Assembly: GCA_002717305.1 (NCBI GenBank) | Contig: PBDH01000022.1 | Coordinates: 1-8,349 of the forward strand | DNA: 8,349 nucleotides | Source: Gammaproteobacteria bacterium | GTDB lineage: Bacteria; Pseudomonadota; Gammaproteobacteria; Pseudomonadales; Litorivicinaceae | Direction of reading: 5' to 3' | In this document: positions 1 to 5,224 of the stretch, piece after piece | Layout: every line of letters begins with the position of its first letter | Position numbering within the stretch: position 1 is the stretch's first letter | Translations under genes and position numbers: made by a program | Notes under the pieces: model-generated | Told to the model about the DNA's origin: nothing | The model's input: the letters and a program-made list of their open reading frames with translations, nothing else | Databases searched by the model: none

Positions 1-363
1 CTGTGACGACAATCGATGACAATATCGCCACGAGTTATCCAGGAAAGTGATGTTAGGATGGTGCAACCAAGCAGGTAACTCGCCGGAACTACGGGAATCT
101 GAGGCGAGGTCTCCAAGGATCATTTCAATGGCTTCGGCACGCGTCCTGCCGATAAGTCGATCGACTCGATATTTTGGTGAACCAATGCCGACCCGGCGTT
201 CTAAGTGGATGGCATCCGAAGCATCCATGACTGCGGACAAATGGCTCTGGTCTTCCAGCTGGAGTGAACCGAATGTCTCTGCGGCCGAACTCACAGATTT
301 TGTCGCCTGTTGACAACCAGCGAGTATCAGAATGACAGGGACACACAAGCTTAATTTATTCAT
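1..363 (-). CDS. Lipoprotein, 5' part (runs off the left edge)
   Basis: This reading frame opens at an ATG ending at 363 and stays open for 121 codons to the window edge, so only the N-terminal part is present. The protein starts MNKLSLCVPVILILAGCQQ: one basic residue, a hydrophobic core, then a lipobox L14-A15-G16-C17. This is a lipoprotein signal with Cys17 as the predicted lipidation site; Gln at +2 favours the outer membrane. The mature part is soluble and mixed-charge, with RVDRLIGRTRAEAIEMILGD around residues 67-86. I recognise no family. The ribosome site is weak (AAGA about 8 nt before ATG). It follows the dehydrogenase gene on the same strand after 138 nt. Open frames on the opposite strand and in a second minus frame overlap it and are shadows: they carry no signal, while this frame has a textbook one. 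Confidence 0.8.
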   Translation of the reverse strand, partial: MNKLSLCVPVILILAGCQQATKSVSSAAETFGSLQLEDQSHLSAVMDASDAIHLERRVGIGSPKYRVDRLIGRTRAEAIEMILGDLASDSRSSGELPAWLHHPNITFLDNSWRYCHRLSSQ

Positions 364-444
364 GCCGAAATCTTACAGTGTTCATCTTCAGAACAACAAT
401 TTAGACACAATCTTGACAAGGGCCACGTTGTGACGATTTTCCAA

Positions 445-460
445 GGTTGCAAGAGCAACC
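445..460. repeat. Perfect 6-bp inverted repeat (possible weak terminator)
   Basis: GGTTGC-AAGA-GCAACC forms a perfect 6-bp stem with a 4-nt loop in the gap between the lipoprotein and dehydrogenase genes. No run of T follows on either strand, so it is not a classical intrinsic terminator. It could still slow transcription leaving the dehydrogenase gene. Confidence 0.35.
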
Positions 461-501
461 AGACCCCTCGAAGGTTCATCCACGTTCGTCTTGGGGGCAC
501 A

Positions 502-1299
502 TCACCCAAAATGTAGACCGGCTTCAGCGATGATCTGATCCAAATCTTTGATCAACTCATCTATGAACGCATCATCGGTCGCAGCCTCTTGAATGGGAGA
601 AAACCGACCAGAATCGTTGTCGAAATAACCACCGGTTCGTTTCGAGTATTCGGGATCGTTTACGAACCGGACCAAAATATCAGACCCGATATTGACGTCA
701 TTTCCCTCGATCCCAAATCCCTCCTTGACCATCTTCGTCGCAAGCAGCGATCCCGGATTGACCGATACGATGCAGGGACCATCCTCGAATTCTCGTCCCA
801 AGGCGTGGGACCATGCAGTAATCGCAAGCTTGCTCTGAGCATAGGCCTCCATGTCGCTCATGTCCTTGAACTCTCGTAACGCCCTCAAATCAACAGGCCG
901 CTGTGCCGCCGAAGAGAGGTTAATCACGATCCCGTCGCTATCAATTATAGGCAAGAGCTCACGGGTAATTAGATAAGGGGCGACTGTATTGACCTCAAAA
1001 CGAATATCACGATTCGATGTGGTCCGCGTCCGGCCGGTCTTCAAAACACCGGCATTGTTTATCACCGAATCCAGCCGTTTGACATTTTTTTTAATTTCCT
1101 GACACATCAACTTCACCTCTTCCAAGTTTGCTAGATCTGCGAGATATGTCTCGGGCGTTCCAGCTATCTTCTTGGATGCCTGCTCAAGTTTCTGTGGATC
1201 CCGTCCGTGTATAAGAAGTCGGTGGCCCAGGGCTCCTAAGCTTTGGGCCGCAACAAACCCTATCCCATCTGTCGCACCAGTCAAAAATATGGTCTTCAT
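502..1299 (-). CDS. SDR-family oxidoreductase (NAD(P)-dependent short-chain dehydrogenase)
   Basis: This is a classical short-chain dehydrogenase/reductase, 265 residues, a normal length for the family. The dinucleotide-binding Rossmann motif TGATDGIG is at residues 7-14, NNAG at 81-84, the structural Asn in EVNTVAP at 104, catalytic Ser near 129-130 (NLSSAA), and Tyr153-xxx-Lys157 (YAQSK). NPG at 181-183 closes the cofactor site. Arg33 after the second strand (LLIHGRD) suggests NADP(H) preference; that is an inference from the family. The overall look is that of the retinol-dehydrogenase-like branch, but the substrate cannot be told. It is cytoplasmic: there is no signal or membrane segment. 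The start is an ATG with a weak AGAG element about 9 nt upstream. It follows the DUF2798 gene by 96 nt on the same strand and may be cotranscribed with it. Confidence 0.93.
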   Translation of the reverse strand: MKTIFLTGATDGIGFVAAQSLGALGHRLLIHGRDPQKLEQASKKIAGTPETYLADLANLEEVKLMCQEIKKNVKRLDSVINNAGVLKTGRTRTTSNRDIRFEVNTVAPYLITRELLPIIDSDGIVINLSSAAQRPVDLRALREFKDMSDMEAYAQSKLAITAWSHALGREFEDGPCIVSVNPGSLLATKMVKEGFGIEGNDVNIGSDILVRFVNDPEYSKRTGGYFDNDSGRFSPIQEAATDDAFIDELIKDLDQIIAEAGLHFG

Positions 1300-1395
1300 A
1301 ATTTTTATCTCTGGACCAATCCATCTGAAATCTATCGCACAATTTAAATCCGGGAATCGCCATGGAGCAATTAATGACGCTTAAAACGACGGACA

Positions 1396-1620
1396 TTAAG
1401 AAAATTTTCTAACTATAAATTTAGTAATTGATTCCCCGAACGGTGCCAAAGTGATAACTGCCACCGCAGCAATCGGCCAACCGAACAACCAACCCGTCAT
1501 CCATCGTGCGACGAAATCGTCGCTAAGACCAACGTTTAACCAAGTGATAAAACCCGTAACAAAAAAGACTACCATAAAAGTCATAACCACCGGCCCCACA
1601 TGCTTAGGGTGTAACTGCAT
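1396..1620 (-). CDS. DUF2798 family small membrane protein
   Basis: A 74-residue protein with two hydrophobic segments, about residues 9-29 (PVVMTFMVVFFVTGFITWLN) and 42-60 (GWLFGWPIAAVAVITLAP). They flank the signature NVGLSDDFVARWMTGWLFGWPIA, which matches my memory of DUF2798 proteins (NVGL-x-xDF-x-xRW ... WPIA). Function is unknown; it would sit in the inner membrane. Start choice: an in-frame TTG lies 27 nt further upstream (ending at 1647), but the ATG at 1620 has GGAG (1627-1630) with 6-nt spacing, so I prefer it. The sequence also begins at LHPKHVGPVV as relatives do. A convergent or shared role with the downstream dehydrogenase is not evident. Confidence 0.85.
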   Translation of the reverse strand: MQLHPKHVGPVVMTFMVVFFVTGFITWLNVGLSDDFVARWMTGWLFGWPIAAVAVITLAPFGESITKFIVRKFS

Positions 1621-1626
1621 CAAGAA

Positions 1627-1630
1627 CTCC
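1627..1630 (-). promoter_or_regulatory. Ribosome binding site of the DUF2798 gene
   Basis: GGAG lies 6 nt before the ATG at 1620. It sits inside the coding frame of the longer TTG-start version, so it decides the start in favour of the shorter protein. Confidence 0.7.
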
Positions 1631-1824
1631 AATTTTTGCGCGCTCAATAATTAGCCTAACCTACGCAAGTCGGTAGTCAAAAATTACGGTGCATTTTGGG
1701 GGAGGGATCCATTCGTCGCGAAAGACCATTTAATTCATAGTTTAATAAATAGGTTGATTGAGGAAAGGAAAGTCGGCACGCAAACGGCTCGATCACTCAC
1801 ATGTAAATCTAAAAAGCGTCGGGT

Positions 1825-2229
1825 TTAAGGTATAAAACGATCTACCAAATCGATCAGATTAAAGATTGAAGCTGACTCATCAGGAAAGCTTATAGCTATC
1901 AAGTTCCCGCCTATGGTGATAATCAAAAAAAAAGCTGAGAATACTAGCCTACAAATATTAGAAAACGACTCGGAGTAAGATACTCGGCCGCCCAGTCTCC
2001 GTGAAATTGTCAAATCATCAGACTCGATCACGTTCATCGACTTCAGCTTGGTCTTGGTCCAAATCCGCAACAAATAAAATCCTGGAATAAAAGCTGCCAC
2101 TGAGAACCATAGATAATCGGGCGCGAAGATCAAAATCAGCTCATGCGAAAGACACCCTGTCAGCAGGCCGAGCAGGACCGCCACACCTATAGGTTTGGAT
2201 GCTACTTCTTCGTCTGGAATTTCTGTCAT
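1825..2229 (-). CDS. Unrecognised three-helix membrane protein
   Basis: I do not recognise the family. With the ATG at 2229 the protein has 134 residues. An acidic N-terminus (MTEIPDEEVASK) is followed by likely membrane segments at about 13-36 (IGVAVLLGLLTGCLSHELILIFA), 39-57 (YLWFSVAAFIPGFYLLRIW) and 92-115 (CRLVFSAFFLIITIGGNLIA). A basic, polar loop lies between the second and third (KTKLKSMN ... ISRRLGGR). An in-frame TTG reaches back to 2331, but it has no ribosome site and adds an atypical stretch that reads through a hexamer repeat. The ATG at 2229 has AGG elements provided by that repeat, one at 7-nt spacing. It is followed on the same strand, after a gap of about 200 nt, by the DUF2798 gene. 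Confident as a gene, unknown in function. Confidence 0.7.
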   Translation of the reverse strand: MTEIPDEEVASKPIGVAVLLGLLTGCLSHELILIFAPDYLWFSVAAFIPGFYLLRIWTKTKLKSMNVIESDDLTISRRLGGRVSYSESFSNICRLVFSAFFLIITIGGNLIAISFPDESASIFNLIDLVDRFIP

Positions 2230-2230
2230 T

Positions 2231-2248
2231 CCTGTTCCTGTTCCTGTT
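2231..2248 (-). repeat. Three tandem AACAGG hexamers serving as ribosome site
   Basis: On the minus strand AACAGG occurs three times in a row, ending one nucleotide before the ATG at 2229. The middle copy places AGG 7 nt from the start, an effective Shine-Dalgarno distance. The repeat therefore both marks the start and is a slippage-prone site that could alter translation efficiency. Confidence 0.6.
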
Positions 2249-2377
2249 ACCTGAAGGTTTTCAGAGCCTACACTGATTGTTCGATCCCAGCCATAAAACC
2301 CTAACGCTGACTCTTCGAGCCGCCAAATCAAAAGAGATGAATTAATTCACTTCTATGGCCGATGGTATTTCGTCTCC

Positions 2378-2767
2378 CTAGGCGGCGTAACGCATTAGCA
2401 CCAGCACCGCTATCCCTAATATAGAACCCAGCGTTAACGTAGTACCACCAATCCGGAGAACCGCGCTGTGCTTGAGGAATCCAAAGCACAAACCGTGCAT
2501 CAATCGGGCGACGAGGAATACTGACCCATAGCTATACAGAGTAGCTTCCTTTAGACCGCCTATTTCAGCAACCAGCATAAGAATTAGAAAGATCGGAGCG
2601 TATTCGATCAAATTACCGTGCCCCCTGATGGCCCGCTGAAGGCTTTCTTCACCAAGATTGCCAAAAGCGAACCACCTAAGTGCGGGCATGCCCCGAAGTG
2701 CGATTATTCTGAGTGACAGAATAATCAAAAGCAGGCCCAAAAGAGACGCGTATGTTCCTGTAATCAT
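2378..2767 (-). CDS. MAPEG family membrane protein
   Basis: A 129-residue, four-helix integral membrane protein of the MAPEG superfamily (membrane-associated proteins in eicosanoid and glutathione metabolism). Family hallmarks are visible: RAIRGHGNLIEYAPIFLILMLVAE at about 45-68, with the Asn52, Glu55 and Pro58 pattern, followed by the third-helix VARLMHGLCF at 86-95. Hydrophobic segments are about 5-24, 57-74, 77-97 and 108-127. Bacterial members of this small clade are mostly uncharacterised; glutathione-dependent activity is possible but unproven. The ATG at 2767 has GGAG (2774-2777) at 6-nt spacing; the TTG 12 nt upstream overlaps that ribosome site and is rejected. It shares its strand with the genes on both sides. 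Confidence 0.9.
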   Translation of the reverse strand: MITGTYASLLGLLLIILSLRIIALRGMPALRWFAFGNLGEESLQRAIRGHGNLIEYAPIFLILMLVAEIGGLKEATLYSYGSVFLVARLMHGLCFGFLKHSAVLRIGGTTLTLGSILGIAVLVLMRYAA

Positions 2768-2773
2768 AATTGG

Positions 2774-2777
2774 CTCC
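2774..2777 (-). promoter_or_regulatory. Ribosome binding site of the MAPEG gene
   Basis: GGAG lies 6 nt before the ATG at 2767 within TTGGAG. The TTG of this same hexamer would be the naive upstream start; the motif is better explained as the ribosome site. Confidence 0.7.
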
Positions 2778-2899
2778 AAAAAAATGTTAGTGACGTTTAA
2801 TGGAAGATATCAGACCCTCACAAATTCACTGCATCACTCAAAATTTGGAGCGAAACGCTGAGCATAGGCGGGGGGAAAAATGGCGACAAACTTTAACCC

Positions 2900-3100
2900 C
2901 TAAGGACGCTTCAACAGGTACTCAAAAAGTTTAGCTACTGCCTCTGCGCCAGGATCTTTGTTTCCTTGGAGTTGCTCAGCTGATAGATAGGTGGCTCGCC
3001 CAACTCTTGCGCTAACCATTTTAGCGGTCGCTTCCGCACCCTCACGCGACGCTTTCGCAGCATCCACATCGTTAACGATCGGTTTCTGAGAATATTGCAC
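2900..3100 (-). pseudogene. C-terminal stump of dihydroxyacetone kinase DhaL domain
   Basis: The 66-codon frame matches the extreme C-terminus of the DhaL (ATP-binding) domain of dihydroxyacetone kinases: AKASREGAEATAKMVSARVGRATYLS (14-40), then QGNKDPGAEAVAKLFEYLL (45-63). GRA-x-YLS and DPGA are the family's closing motifs. A complete DhaL domain is about 200 residues, so roughly two thirds is missing, including the nucleotide-binding Asp/His region. The frame can only begin at a GTG, has no ribosome site, and is closed by an in-frame TAA a short way upstream (near 3134). No further DhaL-like sequence is seen upstream. I read it as a relic of a deletion whose breakpoint lies near 3090-3110. 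A functional mini-protein is unlikely. Confidence 0.75.
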
Positions 3101-3271
3101 GCAAACGCAGGCATGTTCTAATGAGTGTGTGCATTAATCAGATTTAGTATTAATAAAAAGTTACCTCTTCACGGCCCTCTGTTTTGAAGGCAAAGCGAAT
3201 ATGCTGGAATCAAATGCTTCAAAGGGACGTTAATAAGTACGCTTTACTTTTGGACACTAATAGAGAGAGTT

Positions 3272-3553
3272 ATGAAAGAACATTCAATTCCATTGCCTAT
3301 TTGGCTGCAAAGTTCTTCGGACCGTATTGTTTCTCATATGAACGAGGATCACTCCGATTGCGTGGCGGCAGCACTCTTTGCGCAGTATGGCCTCGTAGAC
3401 GCAGACGCGAGGATGAGTAAACTTGCAGTGAACGGTTATTACGCTCTTTCTAACGGAAAACTTTATTTTCTAGAGTTTGAGAGGGCATGTAATTCCACAG
3501 AGGAATATAAAGAGGAGCTCATGAAACATGCACGAAGGTATCCAAAGATTTGA
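3272..3553 (+). CDS. Stand-alone DUF2470 protein (HugZ C-terminal-type domain)
   Basis: The 93-residue protein carries SDRIVSHMNEDHSDCVAAAL at about 16-35. The MNEDH-x-D motif is the signature of DUF2470, the domain found at the C-terminus of HugZ-type haem-utilisation proteins and of pyridoxamine-phosphate-oxidase-like split-barrel proteins. Here the split barrel (normally about 150 residues) is absent and the domain stands alone; stand-alone versions exist in other bacteria. The rest (GKLYFLEFERACNSTEEYKEELMKHAR) fits the domain's beta hairpin and final helix. The start is an ATG with purine-rich GAGAGAG just upstream. It is the first plus-strand gene, divergent from the DhaL stump. A role in haem or flavin binding is an inference from the family only. 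An overlapping longer-looking frame at 3184-3420 is a shadow. Confidence 0.85.
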   Translation: MKEHSIPLPIWLQSSSDRIVSHMNEDHSDCVAAALFAQYGLVDADARMSKLAVNGYYALSNGKLYFLEFERACNSTEEYKEELMKHARRYPKI

Positions 3554-3719
3554 CGACTTTACATGACTAGTAAGAGCATCTCGTAAGTAGTCCCATCTCA
3601 TCGACCGGGCCGCAGCAGGTAGTTCACCCAAGAAAATCACGCACATGGTGCAGATAATGATCTTTTTAACAATCCCATCTCTCCAAATTTCTTAGTAACG
3701 TTGGGCGTAACCTCTTTTA
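3554..3719. other. Intergenic stretch without a supported gene
   Basis: Only short open frames occur here. On the minus strand ATG GGA TTG (13 codons) follows a good GGAGAG-like site, and another frame of about 56 codons runs back into the DUF2470 gene's complement. Neither shows family features. No terminator hairpin with a T run is visible after the DUF2470 stop. Confidence 0.4.
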
Positions 3720-4060
3720 CTAGTCTTTCTTTGTGTATTTGAAATTAGAGGCTGATATAACGACAACCACACGAATTTTGTAATGATTTGGAATCACTAC
3801 CTGACCACACTTGCCGGCCAGAACAATTACCCGTTTCCCCCCTATCTCGGAAACCCAAAAGAAATAACCATATTGCTGATAGTCCCGAGTTGTAGTTTTA
3901 ATGGCATTGTTTAACCCATCTAAGTCCTCTTTTTTCCTTCCTCAAGAGATTTTGTATTCACAGGATCAAAGGAATTAACGGGGATATGCTCAAGCCCATT
4001 CCTAACCCGAAGATCCAGATCCAGATCCAGATCCAGATCCAGATCCAGATCCAGATCCAT
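3720..4060 (-). CDS. Hidden small gene in two frames joined at an A-AAA-AAG slip site
   Basis: An ATG at 4060 has GAGGA 7 nt upstream and encodes M(DL)8 followed by RVRNGLEHIPVNSFDPVNTK and SLEEGKKRT, ending at TAG 3920-3922 (46 residues). Just before the stop, codons GGA AAA AAG form the heptamer A-AAA-AAG (about 3929-3935). Moving -1 there continues as GAG GAC TTA GAT ... for 69 more codons to TAG at 3720-3722: EDLDGLNNAIKTTTRDYQQY, then GYFFWVSEIGGKRVIVLAGK, CGQVVIPNHYKIRVVVVISA, SNFKYTKKD. The joined product would be 113 residues. The second half has protein-like composition and no start or ribosome site of its own. Family not recognised. Either a programmed -1 frameshift, a homopolymer indel making a pseudogene, or a sequencing error. 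A possible promoter lies at 4096-4124. Confidence 0.5.
4011..4058. repeat. Microsatellite, eight tandem AGATCC hexamers
   Basis: AGATCC is repeated eight times without a mismatch. On the minus strand it reads as codons GAT CTG, giving eight Asp-Leu pairs directly after the ATG at 4060. The period is a multiple of three, so copy-number change would lengthen or shorten the protein's N-terminus without breaking the frame. Confidence 0.95.
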
Positions 4061-4095
4061 TACAGTGTCCTCTGCTTTTTATTTCTTTGCCTATT

Positions 4096-4124
4096 TGTAT
4101 AGTTCTAATAGGCTTTTGAGTCAT
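4096..4124 (-). promoter_or_regulatory. Possible sigma-70 promoter of the Asp-Leu repeat gene
   Basis: On the minus strand ATGACT (4119-4124) and TATACA (4096-4101) are separated by exactly 17 nt. Each matches four of six consensus positions, and the -10 lies about 36 nt before the ATG at 4060. Modest matches; plausible mainly because of spacing and position. Confidence 0.35.
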
Positions 4125-4214
4125 CTAACAATTTAGCTCCACGCAATACAGTGGCTGAGCACAGTCTCAAGACTCCGCCGAAAAACCGCAAATTAGTCGG
4201 ATCGCAGGATTCAC

Positions 4215-4356
4215 TAAACTTCGTTTCAAGGAATTGTCATCGTGGTGAAGAAAAATCGCGTTAAACGTCGTTTCAAGGAATTGTCATCGTGGTGAAGAAA
4301 AATCGCGTTAAACTTCGTTTCAAGGAATTGTCATCGTGGTGAAGAAAAATCGCGTT
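4215..4356. repeat. Three tandem copies of a 47-bp unit
   Basis: Copies lie at 4215-4261, 4262-4308 and 4309-4355. The unit begins TAAACTTCGTTTCAAGGAAT and ends GAAAAATCGCGT. Copies 1 and 3 are the same through their length; copy 2 differs by one base (GTCG for TTCG at 4267). The period is not a multiple of three, so it is not a peptide repeat, although each plus-strand copy can be read as a short basic peptide (VVKKNRVK-x-RFKELSSW) whose stop overlaps the next GTG. There are no spacers between copies, so this is not CRISPR. Such near-identity implies recent duplication. Confidence 0.95.
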
Positions 4357-4379
4357 TACCTTTAACGCGAATAATTCGC
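4350..4379. repeat. Overlapping inverted repeats bordering the 47-bp array
   Basis: TCGCGTT (4350-4356) at the end of the last 47-bp unit pairs with AACGCGA (4364-4370) across a 7-nt loop. A second stem, GCGAA-TAA-TTCGC (4367-4379), shares bases with the first, so the two are mutually exclusive. The inner bases TCGCGTTAA recur at each unit junction, so each could pair with the same TTAACGCGA. Confidence 0.6.
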
Positions 4380-4409
4380 ATTTGCATTTTTATGGTACAC
4401 TTTCATATT

Positions 4410-4464
4410 CAAGTTCAAGCCGATAGCATTCTCCGTGCTTCCCACGGCTTGAACTTGTTTTTTT
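4410..4464 (+). terminator. Strong intrinsic terminator upstream of the monooxygenase gene
   Basis: CAAGTTCAAGCCG (4410-4422) pairs perfectly over 13 bp with CGGCTTGAACTTG (4445-4457), followed at once by seven T (4458-4464). The 22-nt loop contains a further AGCA/TGCT pairing. The T run is only on the plus strand, so it acts on plus-strand transcripts. No plus-strand gene is recognised between 3553 and 4410, which leaves either distant termination after the DUF2470 gene, an unannotated small RNA, or a leader attenuator for the gene starting at 4589. Confidence 0.85.
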
Positions 4465-4575
4465 GGTGGCTTTGGCATTGACTTTCGATCCTAAATTGGC
4501 TGAGCTAGTACGTCGTTTTTGGATGCGATTTGGAAATCTTTTTCGTGTGTAGAGATACTTTAAGTAAGACAAATT

Positions 4576-4579
4576 GGAG
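4576..4579 (+). promoter_or_regulatory. Ribosome binding site of the IsdG-like gene
   Basis: GGAG lies 9 nt before the ATG at 4589. A TTG in the same TTGGAG hexamer (4574) is the alternative upstream start and is rejected because it would leave the gene without a ribosome site. Confidence 0.65.
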
Positions 4580-4588
4580 AAAAGCCAA

Positions 4589-4897
4589 ATGTTCATTGCT
4601 ATGAATAGGTTCAAAATTGTGAAAGGGAAAGAGCAAGATTTTGAAACGGTTTGGCGGAATCGAGACACGCATCTTGACGGCGTGGATGGATTTCTTACGT
4701 TTTGTTTGGTTAAAGGCGAACAAACGGAAGATCATACCCTGTATGCATCTCATTCAACCTGGGAAACCCGCCAGCATTTTTCCGATTGGACCAAGTCAGA
4801 TGCCTTTAGAATTGCTCACAAAAATGCAGGCGACAATTCACACTTGTACATCGGCCATCCTCATTTTGAGGGTTTTGAAGTCGTTGATGGAATTTAG
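4589..4897 (+). CDS. IsdG/HmoA-type haem-degrading monooxygenase (ABM fold)
   Basis: A 102-residue protein of the antibiotic-biosynthesis-monooxygenase fold, a ferredoxin-like dimeric alpha/beta barrel. It opens with MFIAMNRFKIVKGKEQDFET and has TLYASHSTWETRQHFSDWTK at about 50-69, then SDAFRIAHKNAG. Asn6, Trp67 and His77 fall at the positions of the Asn-Trp-His triad known from the staphylococcal haem-degrading enzymes IsdG/IsdI, where His is the axial haem ligand. The spacing agreement supports oxidative haem cleavage for iron release rather than a generic monooxygenase, though ABM proteins are functionally diverse. Cytoplasmic, no signal. The gene seems monocistronic; a strong terminator 125 nt upstream in its leader may control it. 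The DUF2470 gene about 1 kb upstream on the same strand belongs to another haem-linked family. Confidence 0.85.
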   Translation: MFIAMNRFKIVKGKEQDFETVWRNRDTHLDGVDGFLTFCLVKGEQTEDHTLYASHSTWETRQHFSDWTKSDAFRIAHKNAGDNSHLYIGHPHFEGFEVVDGI

Positions 4898-5224
4898 GAT
4901 AGCCTCCTCCGACATAATAAGAGATCAATACAACGTTCGGACTGATGTACTGGCACAGTCGCTTCTTCAGACGCACGATCCCGCTAAGGAGACTCGTACT
5001 GATAGCACCCACGGGGCCAGTAGACATGTTCCGGTGGCTCCAATTCGTCAGACATAACAATGCCCTTGTGTCATCAAATGACCGTTAGACACATCTGAGG
5101 AAAAGCCGTCTATAGAGAGAATAAATTAGCGGAAATGCGGTCCGCCTAATTTATACTATAAAATATTGATTTAATTTATTTTATTTAAATATATTTTGTT
5201 TTGTCCCACACTTGGTATGACCGC
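4898..5224. other. Stretch with no supported gene
   Basis: After the monooxygenase stop this region has open frames in three readings between about 4905 and 5095, including one of 47 plus-strand codons (MYWHSRFFRR...). None has a convincing ribosome site or recognisable family. From 5160 to 5215 it becomes extremely AT-rich. It contains the hairpin at 5121-5154. Confidence 0.5.
5121..5154. repeat. Long AT-rich inverted repeat, possible bidirectional terminator
   Basis: ATAAATTAGCGG (5121-5132) pairs with CCGCCTAATTTAT (5142-5154): 8 bp of AT stem, one bulged C, then a 4-bp GC stem, with a 9-nt loop. It sits between the plus-strand monooxygenase and the minus-strand small-gene cluster, where a shared terminator would be expected. 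There is no clean T run, so a mobile-element end is an alternative. Confidence 0.5.

Noticed and set aside
47..346. Open frames of 88 plus-strand and 73 minus-strand codons over the left end
   Set aside because: Both lie out of frame with the lipoprotein gene, which has a clear signal peptide and lipobox; they have no recognisable features.
589..879. Plus-strand and second minus-strand frames inside the dehydrogenase gene
   Set aside because: They are shadows of an SDR gene that carries every family motif.
1674..1697. TTGACT element upstream of the DUF2798 gene as a promoter
   Set aside because: The only acceptable -10 (GCTAAT) needs 19-nt spacing, so support is too weak to list.
3184..3420. 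78-codon plus-strand frame overlapping the start of the DUF2470 gene
   Set aside because: It is out of frame with the MNEDH-containing protein and ends in low-complexity Arg/Gly; its start has no ribosome site.
3492..3663. Minus-strand 56-codon frame (MCVIFLGELPAAARS...)
   Set aside because: It largely overlaps the DUF2470 gene on the opposite strand, has no ribosome site and no family resemblance.
4215..4356. 47-bp repeats as a CRISPR array
   Set aside because: The copies are head-to-tail with no spacers, and no cas gene is present.
4242..4380. Tandem GTG-start basic peptides encoded by the 47-bp units
   Set aside because: The reading arises from any copy of the unit; the peptides differ in end and the ribosome-site match is weak, so translation cannot be supported.
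4392..4481. 29-codon plus-strand frame across the terminator (MVHFHIQVQADS...)
   Set aside because: No ribosome site; its sequence is dictated by the terminator arms and T run.
4390..4753. Minus-strand frames of 92 and 82 codons over the terminator and the IsdG-like gene
   Set aside because: They oppose a well-supported gene and a terminator and show no protein family features.
4641..5057. 138-codon plus-strand frame overlapping the IsdG-like gene
   Set aside because: Its first two thirds is an out-of-frame reading of a gene with a complete catalytic triad; the remainder has no start.
4806..5060. Minus-strand 84-codon frame downstream of the monooxygenase (MLCLTNWSHRNM...)
   Set aside because: It resembles protein in part but overlaps the monooxygenase end, has no ribosome site at its start and no recognised family; two other frames look equally open there.
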